Positions 34,889 through 44,984 are shown, numbered from the stretch's first letter. The stretch is 64,000 bases of DNA from Streptomyces tuirus (GCA_018195615.1 JAGTPG010000002.1:5697501-5761500), one strand, 5' to 3'. Made by a program: numbers and translations. Notes: generated by a model not told the origin, from the letters alone.

Positions 34889-37114
34889 ATGCGTACCGCC
34901 CACATCACCAAGTGTCGGAAGCCGAGACGAGGCAGCGCCTCCCGAGGAGGCCGTGAGGAAGTGCCCGGGGCGGTGACGCCCCCTGACCTCCGCCGGATCC
35001 CCCCACACCCCCTCCCCTCACACCCCGCCCCGCCGCAGCAAGGGCCGTCACAAACAGTCCCGAGACCCCCGTGCCCACTGGTTGGTTCTCGCCCTCACGC
35101 TCCCCGTCCTCTTCGGCTTCCTGATCTTCGAGGGCTGGACCCAGCACGAGGTCGACGCCGCGAAGACGCGGTCGCCCTGTGCCTCGCCCGTGCCCGACGC
35201 CGTCGCGAAGGGTGGGCCCGTGATCGGGATCAACCGGGACGGGATACGGACCGGGTCGATGCCCGCCCGGACCGTCGCGCTCACCTTCGACGGCGGGCCC
35301 GACCCCGTGTGGACCCCGCGGCTGCTCGAGCTGCTGAAGCAGAACCGGGCGCGTGCCACGTTCTTCGTGCACGGAGCTCAGGCCGCCCGTCACCCGGAGC
35401 TGATGCGGCGTATTCGTGCCGAGGGGCACGAGATCGGGTCCAACACGTACACCGGGGCCGTGCTGGGGGAGTCGTCCGCGCCCCGTTTCCGGGCCGAGCT
35501 CGAGCTGACCCAGAGCGCCCTCGCCGGGACCACCGGGCTGCGGACCAATCTGCTGCGGATGCCGCGCACCACCACCCCGACACCCTGTGCGGCCGCGAGT
35601 GGCGGGCGGCGCGGCAGGCCACCGGGTACGGGTACGTGCTCGTCGCCGCCGACAAGGGCGGCCGGAAGCCGGCGCAGGGGATCGTCCGGCAGCTGAGCCA
35701 GACCGAGAGCGCGTACCAGGAGGCGCGCAGGCTCCTGAGGAACAGGACCGTCGAGCGGTTCACCACCGTGTCCGACGGGCTCGGGCTCGTTCCGTACACG
35801 TCGCCGTCGTTCGTGGAGCGGTGGCTGGGGCGCGGGCTGCTCCGGGTCACCAGCCTCGGGCAGGTCTTCTCCACCGCCATGATCTGGATCCTGGGGGTGG
35901 CCGGCGGGCTCGGCGTGCTGCGGCTGTTGCTGCTCGCGCTGTTCGCCCGGGCCCATGTGCGGCGGCTGGAGCGGTTCCGGACCGGGGCGCCCTGGATGCG
36001 GGACACGTCCGGACCCGTGACCGTGCTCGTCCCGGCGTACAACGAGGAGGCCGGGATCGGGTCGACCCTGCGGTCGCTGCTCGATTCCAGCCACAGGGAG
36101 TTGCAGGTCGTCGTCATCGACGACGGGTCGACCGACCGGACCGCCGACATCGCCGAGAACATGGGCGATGCGCGGGTGGAGGTGGTGCGGCAGGCCAACT
36201 CCGGCAAGGCGGCGGCGCTCAACCGGGGACTCGCCCACGCCCTTTACGACATCGTCGTGATGGTCGACGCCGACACCGTCTTCGAGCCGGATGCCATCGA
36301 GCGGATCGTGCAGCCGCTCGCGCATCCCGCCGTCGGGGCCGTCAGCGGCAACACCAAGGTCGGCAACCGGCGCACCCTGCTGGCCCGTTGGCAGCACCTG
36401 GAGTACGTCTTCGGTTTCAATCTCGATCGGCGCATGTTCGAGGTACTGGAGTGCATGCCGACCGTGCCGGGGGCCATCGGGGCGTTCCGCCGGGACGCGG
36501 TGATCGGGGTCGGCGGGGTAAGCGAGGACACCCTCGCCGAGGACACCGACCTGACGATGGCCCTGTGGCGGGCCGGCTGGCGCGTGCTGTACGAGGAGTC
36601 CGCCGTCGCCTGGACCGAAGTGCCCACCAGCGTGCGGCAGTTGTGGCGGCAGCGGTACCGGTGGTGTTACGGCACGTTGCAGGCCATGTGGAAGCATCGC
36701 GGAGCTCTCGTCGGCACCGGGCCCGCCGGGCGGTTCGGGCGACGCGGGCTGACGTACCTCGCGCTCTTCCAGGTCGCCCTGCCGCTGCTCGCGCCCGTCA
36801 TCGACGTCTACGCCCTGTACGGGGTGCTGTTCCGCGACCCGTGGGAGTCGGCCGCGGTGTGGTTCGCGTTCCTCGGTGTGCAGATCGTCTGCTCCGGTTA
36901 CGCGCTGAGACTCGACGGCGAGCCGGTCCGGGCGCTGTGGTCGATGCCGTTCCAGATCGTCGTCTACCGGCAGTTGATGTATCTCGTCGTCATCCAGTCG
37001 CTGGTCGCGCTGCTGCTCGGCAGCCGGCTCAGGTGGCAGCGGATGAAGCGGTCGGGGACGGCCGCTGAACAGATCGGTGGGCCCGTTCCGTATAAGAGCG
37101 TGCCTATGCGTTGA
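34889..37114 (+). CDS. polysaccharide-deacetylase-like / GT2 glycosyltransferase fusion, membrane (two frameshifts)
   Basis: This ~740-residue fusion starts with a basic cytoplasmic head (RRSKGRHKQSRDPRAHW) and helix 1 (LVLALTLPVLFGFLIF). An external NodB-like domain follows: ALTFDGGPDPVWTPRLLELL, RATFFVHGAQAARHPE, HEIGSNTYTG. Then come a membrane helix, a GT2 domain and further helices. The GT2 motifs are intact: VLVPAYNEE, DADT, EDTDL and QRYRW. The NodB domain has lost its metal ligands (TFDGGP for TFDDGP, SNTYTG for NHTxxH), so it is probably inactive. Breaks lie near 34990-35050 and 35575, both in GC runs. The start is uncertain: ATG 34889, possibly leaderless behind TACACT, or GTG 34973. 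It likely makes an envelope beta-linked polymer. Confidence 0.8.
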   Translation: MRTAHITKCRKPRRGSASRGGREEVPGAVTPPDLRRIPPHPLPSHPAPPQQGPSQTVPRPPCPLVGSRPHAPRPLRLPDLRGLDPARGRRREDAVALCLARARRRREGWARDRDQPGRDTDRVDARPDRRAHLRRRARPRVDPAAARAAEAEPGACHVLRARSSGRPSPGADAAYSCRGARDRVQHVHRGRAGGVVRAPFPGRARADPERPRRDHRAADQSAADAAHHHPDTLCGREWRAARQATGYGYVLVAADKGGRKPAQGIVRQLSQTESAYQEARRLLRNRTVERFTTVSDGLGLVPYTSPSFVERWLGRGLLRVTSLGQVFSTAMIWILGVAGGLGVLRLLLLALFARAHVRRLERFRTGAPWMRDTSGPVTVLVPAYNEEAGIGSTLRSLLDSSHRELQVVVIDDGSTDRTADIAENMGDARVEVVRQANSGKAAALNRGLAHALYDIVVMVDADTVFEPDAIERIVQPLAHPAVGAVSGNTKVGNRRTLLARWQHLEYVFGFNLDRRMFEVLECMPTVPGAIGAFRRDAVIGVGGVSEDTLAEDTDLTMALWRAGWRVLYEESAVAWTEVPTSVRQLWRQRYRWCYGTLQAMWKHRGALVGTGPAGRFGRRGLTYLALFQVALPLLAPVIDVYALYGVLFRDPWESAAVWFAFLGVQIVCSGYALRLDGEPVRALWSMPFQIVVYRQLMYLVVIQSLVALLLGSRLRWQRMKRSGTAAEQIGGPVPYKSVPMR

Positions 37115-37166
37115 ACCGACAGCGTCCCCCCACAGCATCGTCGAGGTGAGTCAGCGGGATGGGCCG

Positions 37167-38392
37167 ATGAACGACTGGACCGATCCTCCGGGAGACCACC
37201 GGGCGGGGCAGGACCCGAGAAGGGTCCCGCCTCCGTCCTTCCGGGTCCCCCGCCGTCGACCCGCACCGCCCCCCTGCCCGGCATGCCCTCGCCCGCCGCG
37301 CCCGGCCGCTACGACAGCAGCCTCCACGAGCGTGACCGGACAGGCGGCAGCCGGCGGGGCCGCAGCCGACGGGGCGGCAGTCGGCTGGGCGGCAGCCGGA
37401 ACCCCCGGCGCCGGGCCGGCAAGGCCCGCCGGTTCGTGCGGACGGGGGGCGTACTGTCGACCGTCCTGCTGCTCGCCGGCGCCGGTACGTACGTCTGGGC
37501 CGACACCCGGCTCAACCAGGAGGTCGACCTCGGCACGCTGCAAGGCCGGGCGCAGCCCGGGCAGGGCACCAACTACCTGGTCGTCGGCTCCGACAGCCGT
37601 GAGGGACTGTCGGAGCAGGACCGGAAGGACCTGAACACCGGCTCGGCCGAGGGCCGCCGCACCGACTCGGTGATCCTGCTGCACACCGGGGCGAACGGCA
37701 CCACCATGCTCAGCCTGCCGCGCGACTCCTGGGTCACCCTCCCGCCCTACGTCGATCCCGACACCGGCCGGAGCTACCCGGCCGCGGCGAACAAACTGAA
37801 CGCGGCGTTCTCGCTGGGCGGCCCCGACCTGCTGGTGCGGACCGTCGAGCGCAACACCGGTGTGCGCGTCGACCACTACGCGGAGATCGGCTTCGCCGGC
37901 TTCGTGGGAGTCGTGGACGCCGTCGGCGGCGTCGACATGTGCCTGGACAAGGCCGTGCGGGACAAGGACTCCGGCGCGAACCTGCCCGCCGGCTGCCAGA
38001 CCCTCGACGGCGCCGAGGCGCTGGCCTTCGTACGGCAGCGCAAGCAGGAGGCCCAGGGGGACCTGGGCCGGACCCGCAACCAGCAGAAATTCCTCGCCGC
38101 CCTCGCCCGCAAGGCGGCCACCCCGTCCACCCTCGCCGACCCGTCCAAGTCCTTCCCGACCCTGGAGGCGGGGCTCGACACGCTCATCGTCGACGAGGGC
38201 ACGGAGCTGCCCGACCTGATGTCACTGTTCGAGGCGCTGCGGAAGGCCGCGTCCGGCGGGGGCCGGCAACTCAACGTGCCCGTCGCCGACCCGGACCTGC
38301 GGACCTCCCAGGGCAGCGCGGTGAAGTGGGACGACCGTCGGGCCCGTGACCTGTTCGCCGCGCTGCGGGAGGACCGGCCACCGAGCAGGTGA
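37167..38392 (+). CDS. LytR-CpsA-Psr (LCP) family cell-wall ligase (one frameshift)
   Basis: LCP enzymes attach teichoic acids or other glycopolymers to peptidoglycan from lipid carriers at the outer membrane face. Here a Pro/Arg/Ser-rich cytoplasmic head (starting MNDWTDPPGDHRAG) precedes a single helix (GGVLSTVLLLAGAGTYVWA). The LCP domain has YLVVGSDSREG, RTDSVILLH, MLSLPRDSWV, NKLNAAFSLGGPDLL, IGFAGFVGVVDAVGGVDMCL and ALAFVRQRK. The head is split by one missing C near 37250; without it the gene would start at 37283. It follows the GT2 fusion by 53 bases, which suggests a joint role in wall polymers. It converges with the gene at 38405. Confidence 0.9.
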
Positions 38393-38404
38393 CCAGGGAG
38401 GCCA

Positions 38405-39592
38405 CTAGAGGAACGGCGTCCCTGGATCCAGGCCCGCCAGCACCCTGCCGTACAGCTCCAGATTGGTCGCCGGGCTCACGAACGCGTGCAGGTTCAGTGC
38501 CCGCAGATCGCGCACGGTCCGCTGGATCGGCACCTCCTCGTGCAGGGAGGACGCGCCCGAGGCCGAGCCCAGCAGGTCGGCGGCCTCCAGGCACAGTCGC
38601 GCCACATACCCGCTGCGCGCCCGGACACCGGCCCGTTCCTCGGTCGTGTACGGCTCCCCGCTCGCCGCCCGCGACTCCAACAGCGCGATGATCTCGCCGG
38701 TCAGGTGCTCCGCGCAGGAGATCTTCAACGCCGCCTCGGCCGCCTGGAGATGGGTGACGGGCGCCTCGCTCTGCCGCTCGTAGAAGGTGTACGTGATGCC
38801 CCGCCGCTGGATCCGCTCGCGGAACTCCGCCAGCGCCGAGCGGGCGAGGCCGAGGGCGTTCGGGGTCGCCCACGCGCAGAACATCAGCAGTACCGGCATC
38901 CGGTAGAACGGATCGCCGGCGCTGGTCTTCGACGGAAAGTCGCCGCCGAGCAGCGGTCCGACCGGCAGCACACGGTGGGCCGGTACGGCGACGTCGTGCG
39001 CGACGACCGTGTTGCTGCCGCTGCCCGCCAGCCCGGACGCCCGCCAGTCGTCGAGGATCTCCAGCTCGGCCATGGGCACGGCGGTCCACACGGCGTCGGG
39101 CCGCCCCTCGACCCGGGCCGTCAGCAGGTGCCAGTCGGCGTCCCGGCAGCCGGTGGCGAAGGGCGAGGTGCCGCTGACCACATAGCCGCCGTCGCCGGTC
39201 GGGACCGCCGTCGCGCTCGGGATCAGGGTGCCGCCGACGCGCACGTCGGGGCTGGTGAAGATCTCGTCCTGGGCCTCGTCCGGGAAGAGCGCGGCGACGA
39301 ACGCGCACCCGGCCTGGATCAGCGTCATGAAACCGGCCGAACCGCACGCCGCGGAGACCTCGGCCAGCGCCTCGACCTGCGTACGCAGGCCGCTCTGGTA
39401 ACCGCCGTACCGTCGCGGCACGTTCATCCGCCGGATCCCGGTCCGGGTCAGCGCGTCGACGACCTCCGGCGTCACCCGCCGCTCCCGCTCGGCGCGCAGG
39501 GCGTGCGCGCGGATCAGGGGCCCGAGCTCGCGGACGCGCTCGAGAAGGCCCGTGTCGGTTCGAGGTGCGGTGCCCGAAGCGGCCGAAGTCAT
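38405..39592 (-). CDS. acyl-CoA dehydrogenase-fold flavoprotein, HsaA/monooxygenase-like
   Basis: This 395-residue flavoprotein has the acyl-CoA dehydrogenase fold. It includes RRMNVPRRYGGYQSGLR, VSAACGSAGFMTLIQAGC, GYVVSGTSPFATGCRDADW and SGSNTVVAHDVAVPAHR. The C-terminal ending is DLRALNLHAFVSPATNLELY. The catalytic Glu of true dehydrogenases is not evident, and the ending is like group D flavin monooxygenases (HsaA type) that use a separate reductase. No reductase gene is adjacent. The ATG at 39592 is the start. The gene converges with the LCP gene, 12 bases apart. Confidence 0.82.
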   Translation of the reverse strand: MTSAASGTAPRTDTGLLERVRELGPLIRAHALRAERERRVTPEVVDALTRTGIRRMNVPRRYGGYQSGLRTQVEALAEVSAACGSAGFMTLIQAGCAFVAALFPDEAQDEIFTSPDVRVGGTLIPSATAVPTGDGGYVVSGTSPFATGCRDADWHLLTARVEGRPDAVWTAVPMAELEILDDWRASGLAGSGSNTVVAHDVAVPAHRVLPVGPLLGGDFPSKTSAGDPFYRMPVLLMFCAWATPNALGLARSALAEFRERIQRRGITYTFYERQSEAPVTHLQAAEAALKISCAEHLTGEIIALLESRAASGEPYTTEERAGVRARSGYVARLCLEAADLLGSASGASSLHEEVPIQRTVRDLRALNLHAFVSPATNLELYGRVLAGLDPGTPFL

Positions 39593-39623
39593 GGCTGCAC
39601 CGTGAACCCGTCCGGGCCGGGTG

Positions 39624-40846
39624 TCAACGGGCCCTTGTCCGACGGGAGTTGAACCCGGCCAGCGGCGACATCAGCGAGCCGTACCCGGTCGCGGCCCACA
39701 CGCTGCGTCCGCCCGGGAGCTCGAAGTAGGGGACCGTACGGCCGTCATCCGTCGTGTCGGTCAGCACCTCGGGCGCCCGACGGTCCCGCAGCGCGTCCGC
39801 GCACTCCTGGCACACGGCCACGTCGAGCCGCTCCCGGCGGCCCAGCGGACGCCAGCCGGTGCGCAGGACGGCAACGCCGTGCAGGGGGTGGAAGAAGCAC
39901 AGGGGCAGGCCGGGGGCGCCGGCGAGGGCATCGCGGCCCTCGCGGACCAGGGCGAGGACGCCCGCCAGGTCCGGCAGGCCCCGGGCCTCGTCGAGGACCC
40001 GGCCGGCGGCGGCGTACGCGTCGAGGGCGTGCTGGAGCTCGGGTGTCGTCGAGGCGTCGGCGGCCTGCGTCGCCTCGCCGAGGGCCAGCACCTCCGCCTC
40101 CGTCCGGCGCCGCAGCTGCGCCTCGTCGGCGGCCCGGGCCGCCGCGAACACCAGCTGGGGGACGGCCGGGGAGGGTGCGCGGGAACGGAGCCGGGCGCGG
40201 GACGCGAGGACGGCGAGGGCCAGGGCCGGTACGGCGACGCCGAGCCACAACCACCAACGGGAGTCGACCGGTTCCCGCTTCGCGGGCGCGGGCCGCCGTC
40301 GCCCATGTCCCCGGTCGCCTCCTCGTACCGCTGTCGGCCCTTGCCTTCCGCCACCAGTTCGACGGCCCGGGCGGTCAGGTCGGCCAGGCCCGCGTCCCGC
40401 ATGTCGTCCATGAGACCGGCGGCGGCCACGGCGTCATGGGTCTGGTGCGTGTCGGCGGGCCACTCGTAGCCCCTCAGGGAGTCCGGGAAGTCGCTGTCCG
40501 TCGTGATGAGGATCAGCTCGCGCCGGTCCGTGAGCCGGTCGCGGACGGTCCCCGCCAGGACCTCGGAGTCGCCGTCGAACGCGTCGCCCTTGGTGAGCGG
40601 CATGAGAACGACCCTGATCGGCAGGCCCGTCCGCTCGATGCGGTCGGCCAACTCCCGCTGCCGGGACGGCGGTACGGCGTCGGCGTACGCCTCGCCGACG
40701 TAGACCGGCGAGGCGCGCAGGGCGTTCGCGATGCGCTGCCCGGCGCTCGGGCCGTCGGCGTCCGCCGCCCGGGCGGGCGCGACCGTGAGCGCCGCCAGCA
40801 GCAGCGCCGCGAGGGCGGTGATCAGGCGCTTGACGTCAGTGGACAC
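39624..40846 (-). CDS. exported single-pass protein with cytoplasmic Cys-rich domain, paralogue 2 (one frameshift)
   Basis: GTG 40846 opens a signal peptide (TALAALLLAALTVAPARA). The extracytoplasmic domain has RASPVYVGEAYADAVPPSRQ, DRIERTGLPIRVVLMPLTKG and TDRRELILITTD. A missing base near 40290 breaks the frame; restored, KREPVDSRWWLWLGVAVPAL opens the membrane helix. The cytoplasmic part has a helix and then LCFFHPLHG and VCQECAD, possibly a metal site, followed by PYFELPGGRSVWAATGYG. The total is ~407 residues. It overlaps the larger paralogue upstream by 11 bases, so they are one operon. The function is unknown; the external domain may relate to the TPM type (inference). Confidence 0.75.
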
Positions 40847-42902
40847 CTGCGGTCTCCCTCACCTTGTCGATGAGCCGGGCGATTCCGCCGGGTACGGCGG
40901 TCAGCGGGCCGTCGGTGGCGTCGAAGTACGGCAGGCGGGTGGTGCCGGGGGACGGGTCGGGCAACTTCAGCAATCTGCCCGGGACGCGGCCCGGGTAGCC
41001 GATGGCCGTGTCGCGGCAGGGCTCGCAGACGGGGAGCAGGCGCCTGCGGTTGCCCTCCTCCGACACCCGGACGTGATGCCGGCCGGCGGCGGGCCCGTGC
41101 AGGGGGTTGACGCCGCAGCACAGGTCGCCGGGGTCCCCGGCGAGGGCGGCCCGGCCCGCCCGCGCCAGCACGATGACGGCGACCAGGGTTGCGGGGTCGG
41201 TCTCCGGGCGCCGGACGCGGCCGGGATCACCGTCGACGAGGAGCAGCGCCGCGTCGAGGCGGTCCCAGGCCCGGGCGTGCTCGTCTGCCTCGGTGAAGTC
41301 CCTTGTCAGCGTGGAGAGTTCGGCGTACGCGGTGCGCCTCAGGTACGACGGCGAGGGCTCGGTCGGGGCAGTGAGGGGCAGGAGGCCGGCGGACTCGGGC
41401 CCGGACGCGGAGGAGCGCCGCCACAGCCGGCCCACGGTCCACGTCGCCCCGGCCCCGGCACCGAACAGCAGGAGTGCCGCGAAGGCGCCCACGAACAGGC
41501 CGGGCCAGAAGTCGGTGGCGAACAGCGGCGGGAGGGTGTTCTCGTCGGCGGCCCTCGGAGCGGGGGCCGGGGCGGATTCGTATTCCGGCCGGTCCGTGCG
41601 CGGGGCCTTGTCGACGAAGGTCATCAGCGCGTCGAGGCGCTCGCCGAGGAGGTGGTCGTCGGCCTCGTCCGCCCTGCTGTCGCCGAACGTGACGGAGTCC
41701 GGCAGCCCGAAGGACAGGCGGTTCGAGTCGACGCGCAGGCCATAGTTGTAGACGTCGATCATGCCGTCGTCGGGGTCGGCCACGATGTACAGGCCGTCCT
41801 CGCGCAGCTCGGCGTGCACGGCGGCGGCGAACAGCCACGCGTCACCGGCCGACTCGCTCTCCGGCGTCTGCGGCACGAGGGAGACATACACCGGGCCGCC
41901 TCCGTCGGAGCGCCGGAAGTCCCGGATCCGGTCGTGCAGCCGGTCCAGCTGACGGGAGTCGAGCACACGAGGACTCTCCGGGTCGGCGTAGACGGGGTCC
42001 TGCCGCAGCCCCGCCGCGACGCGTTCGACACGGGCGGACAGTTCGGCGGGGGTCGGTGGCCGCGCCGCGCTCGACTTCTTCTGGTCGAAGACGACGGGAG
42101 CGGTCAGGGCGATCGCCGAGGCGGTGAGGACGGCCGCGCCGGGCACGACCCACCGGGGGAGGCGCCGCTCGGCCCCGGCACGCCGGCGCCGGCGCCGCAC
42201 CAACCCGGCCACCAGCACGATCAGCAGCGGTACGCCGGTCAGCAGGCTCCCCGTGAGGAACGACTGATTGCGGCGGTCGGACGGGCCGATGTACATCTCG
42301 GCGGGCTCGTCGTCCCGGTACTTCTCGCGCGCCGCCTCGGCACGGGCCGTTGCCTTCTCGCCGCCGAGCGCGATGACGTCGACGAAACGCTCGAAGCTGA
42401 GCAACGGGCCCGCGTCGTAGGGGACTTCGTACAGCGCGACGGTCGAGGCGGCGTCGGCCGGTGCGCGGACACCGTAGGCCGTGGCCTCCGCGATGTCCGT
42501 GCCCTCGAACAGGACGTACAGCCCATCGCGCCCGAGCCGGTCGTGCACCGCGCCGAGCAGCTGCTCGCCGTCCGTGCTGCTCTGCATGGGCAGGACCAGG
42601 ACGTAGGTCGGGACGCCGGTCTTCTTCGCGAGCCTGGCGAAATCCGGGGCGGTGGACCGCGGGACCTCGCGAGGGAGTTGGTCGGTGACGTAGACCGGGT
42701 TCTCACGGAGACGGTCGGCGAGGTAGGCGGCCTGGGTGTCGGCTGCCCGCTCCGTCGGGTCCGCTGCTCGGGCCGGGGTGGCGGTTGCGAAGACGGCCGT
42801 CAGGGCGCAGAGGGTGAGAAGCAGCCGGAGGAGGCGGGTTCGGCCGCCGCTAACTGCCTGAGTTTGTCCTGCGTATGACTGAGTCGCCGTGACTGCTCTC
42901 AC
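40836..42902 (-). CDS. exported multi-domain membrane protein with Cys-rich tail, paralogue 1
   Basis: This 688-residue protein starts at GTG 42902. A signal peptide (LLRLLLTLCALTAVFATATPARA) leads to an external domain (RENPVYVTDQLPREVPRSTA; TGVPTYVLVLPMQSSTD). A helix near 220 (LTGVPLLIVLVAGLVRRRRR) and another at 250 follow. A second copy of the external domain reads RQDPVYADPESPRVL, GPVYVSLVPQTPESE and EDGLYIVADPDDG. After a third helix (FWPGLFVGAFAALLLFGAGA) comes a cytoplasmic domain with LCCGVNPLHG and VCEPCRD. The smaller paralogue downstream has one external domain. The frame is intact. Function is unknown. Confidence 0.8.
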   Translation of the reverse strand: MRAVTATQSYAGQTQAVSGGRTRLLRLLLTLCALTAVFATATPARAADPTERAADTQAAYLADRLRENPVYVTDQLPREVPRSTAPDFARLAKKTGVPTYVLVLPMQSSTDGEQLLGAVHDRLGRDGLYVLFEGTDIAEATAYGVRAPADAASTVALYEVPYDAGPLLSFERFVDVIALGGEKATARAEAAREKYRDDEPAEMYIGPSDRRNQSFLTGSLLTGVPLLIVLVAGLVRRRRRRAGAERRLPRWVVPGAAVLTASAIALTAPVVFDQKKSSAARPPTPAELSARVERVAAGLRQDPVYADPESPRVLDSRQLDRLHDRIRDFRRSDGGGPVYVSLVPQTPESESAGDAWLFAAAVHAELREDGLYIVADPDDGMIDVYNYGLRVDSNRLSFGLPDSVTFGDSRADEADDHLLGERLDALMTFVDKAPRTDRPEYESAPAPAPRAADENTLPPLFATDFWPGLFVGAFAALLLFGAGAGATWTVGRLWRRSSASGPESAGLLPLTAPTEPSPSYLRRTAYAELSTLTRDFTEADEHARAWDRLDAALLLVDGDPGRVRRPETDPATLVAVIVLARAGRAALAGDPGDLCCGVNPLHGPAAGRHHVRVSEEGNRRRLLPVCEPCRDTAIGYPGRVPGRLLKLPDPSPGTTRLPYFDATDGPLTAVPGGIARLIDKVRETAGVH

Positions 42903-43043
42903 CGGTGTGCCCCCGCGGTCCGATCGCTGTCCGCGCCGAACTCTACTCGGGGCTTCGCGAGTGCTACAGGTCCGCTGGTTGCGGCTTGGCTCCCCGGCGG
43001 GGCCGAGGGCGAGGATCGGAGTTGAGGACTCGTACCAGCGGCT

Positions 43044-43745
43044 TCAGCCCAGCTTCGCGTTCTGCGCCTTCACCACGTTCTCGGGCATCTTGGCGTCGCT
43101 GGGCCGGGTGCTGTCGGCGATGGCGAAGCCGTTCGCCGAGAAGTAGACGGCGAGCACGTCGCCGTGGCGGACAGCTTCGGTGCGCAGAGTGTGGGTGACA
43201 CCCCGGAACGTCATCGTCGATCGGAAGGCGACAGCACCAGTCGTCGTACCCTTCTCGGCGGTGACCGAGTCGTAGGCCGTGGTGTTCTTGCCCGCCTTCG
43301 CGGTGAACCCGTCGCCGCACTCGGACACGGCCTTCGCCAAACCGGCCAACACCGACTCGGCCTTGGCCGCCGGCTCGTACGAGGCGAGGGTGATGGACGT
43401 GATCTCCTTGCCGTAACCAGCGCCGGCACTGCGCGTGAGGTCGGCCTGCGGTTCGCCGAGCGGGAGTTGGTTCATCGCGTAGGCCAGCGGGGCGCAGCCG
43501 GGCTTGTCGACCGTGACCTCGTCCGAGGACTTGGCGAAGGCGTACTCGGCCTCTGGCTCGGACACGTTGTAGCCGGGCAGGTCGTCCTTCGTCACCATGA
43601 CCTTCGCCAGCCGCTGCGCCGGAGTGACCTGCTTGGCCTTCGGCGCCGACGGCGAACCAGCGGGCGTGTCCACGCTGCCCGAGCAGGCGGTCAGTGCGGA
43701 GGCCAAGGCCAGGGCGGAGACTGCGGCCAGGGTGGCGCGCTTCAT
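43044..43745 (-). CDS. lipoprotein, putative sensor-like domain
   Basis: This 233-residue lipoprotein has the lipobox ALTACSGS at about residue 18-21. It continues VTPAQRLAKVMVTKDDLPGY, PGCAPLAYAMNQLP, ITLASYEPAAKAESVLAGL, CGDGFTAKAG, and strands RSTMTFRGVTHTLRTEAVRH and GDVLAVYFSANGF. This is a common Streptomyces single-domain lipoprotein; two Cys may pair. ATG 43745 has GAGGAG-like sequence nearby (AAGAGGAGTCCCCCC). It is divergent from the pilus operon, with 508 bases between them. Confidence 0.8.
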   Translation of the reverse strand: MKRATLAAVSALALASALTACSGSVDTPAGSPSAPKAKQVTPAQRLAKVMVTKDDLPGYNVSEPEAEYAFAKSSDEVTVDKPGCAPLAYAMNQLPLGEPQADLTRSAGAGYGKEITSITLASYEPAAKAESVLAGLAKAVSECGDGFTAKAGKNTTAYDSVTAEKGTTTGAVAFRSTMTFRGVTHTLRTEAVRHGDVLAVYFSANGFAIADSTRPSDAKMPENVVKAQNAKLG

Positions 43746-44253
43746 GGGGGGACTCCTCTTGGGGGATGGCGACCGAGATGAGATCGCCGCCGCACTCTAC
43801 TGAACCTGCTGTCCGCTCCCGACGGGCCCGTGAAGTGCTGGAGAATCCCCATGCTGATCCTGGATCTCACGTCGTCCGCGGGGCGCAGCTTGCAGGGGCG
43901 CGCCTTGTGAGTGAAACGTGCAGGCATGATGGCCGAGAGGTGTTGACCGCCCCGGATCGGGTGTGTCCTCGCCATCATGGTGGATTCGCTGCAGCACAGC
44001 TGACCTGTCGTTTCTGTTCTTTGTTCAACAGGGTTCAGAGCGCCCGAAGTTGCAGATGGGTAACGGCGCGGGCGTTGCGTTCCCTGGGTTCAGACGCGTC
44101 TTGAGGGGCTTATGTGCGGCTGATACGGTGCCATGGCTTGACACTCACTTCGGCGCTGGCTATCCGGGCAGCTCAGGCACCGCTCCAACGGGCCGAGAAG
44201 TGCGAAGTGTCCTATTTGGTAAATAAATTCTTGGGTGTACGGGGAGCGGTTGC
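43746..44253. other. 508-bp divergent intergenic region upstream of the Tad pilus operon
   Basis: No gene-like frame is convincing here. The base composition is lower in GC than its surroundings, particularly 43990-44040 and 44190-44230. It holds the promoter candidate at 44138-44166 and probably the lipoprotein promoter on the other strand. Confidence 0.5.
44138..44166 (+). promoter_or_regulatory. sigma70/HrdB-type promoter candidate for the Tad operon
   Basis: A perfect -35 hexamer TTGACA (44138-44143) is followed after exactly 17 bases by TATCCG (44161-44166). Transcription would start near 44173, giving an ~80-base leader to the GTG at 44254. The -10 box is only partly consensus, which is usual in Streptomyces. 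Confidence 0.45.
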
Positions 44254-44984
44254 GTGAAGATCCAAGAGCGTACGGGGGCGGGCGCCGGTCGTTCGGCCGC
44301 TCCGGCTCAGCCGTCGGTCGGTGACCGGCTTCCCACACCACCTCGCGAGCGCAAACCGGCCCTGGCCGCACTCGCCGTGCTGCTGATTCTGGTGGGTGCG
44401 CTGGGGGCGACCATGCTCGTGCTCCAGGCCGGTGAACGGATCGAGGTCGTGAAGGTCACGGAGGCGATCCCGGCCGGCGGCTCGGTCAACGACTCGAACA
44501 CGGACTCCGTCATGGTCGCCGACGACCCTGACATCCACTACGTGAAGTACACCCAGCTGGACCAGCTGAAGAAGCTGAAGGCGGTCAGCGCCATTCCCGC
44601 CGGCGTCGTCGCGGTCGGGAGATGTTCGGCGAGGAGGCGCGTGTCGAGGCCGGCAAGGCCACCGTGGGCCTGTCCCTCAAGGCGGGCCAGTACCCGACCG
44701 GCATCAAGCAGGGCGACACCGTCGCGGCCTACCGCGTGAGCGCCGACGCCCGTTCGAGCTCCGGCAACGACAACAGCAGCGGCTCCTCCTCGGAGTCCGG
44801 CAACGCCGTCCTCGTCGACCAGGCCCGAGTCTCCTATGTCCCTGATGCCACGAGCTCCGGCGACGACATCATCAGCAGCAGCAACCTCGCGGTCACCCTG
44901 ACCGTGGACAGCGACAAGGCCGCCGATCTGGCCCAGGCCGCCTCCAACGGCGAGGTCGCTCTCGTTCAGGTCTCCGGCAACTAG
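44254..44984 (+). CDS. CpaB/RcpC-like SAF-domain pilus assembly protein (one frameshift)
   Basis: This ~243-residue protein has a cytoplasmic head, a membrane helix at about 33-52 (PALAALAVLLILVGALGATM) and an SAF-like beta-clip domain. The domain reads IEVVKVTEAIPAGGSVNDSN, VSAIPAGVVAVG, then after one missing G near 44621 EMFGEEARVEAGKATVGLSL, KQGDTVAAYRVSAD. A Ser/Gly-rich insert and a last strand EVALVQVSGN follow. CpaB-type proteins act at the base of Tad pili; the role in a Gram-positive is inferred. GGGGAG precedes GTG 44254. It is the first gene of the operon. Confidence 0.82.
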
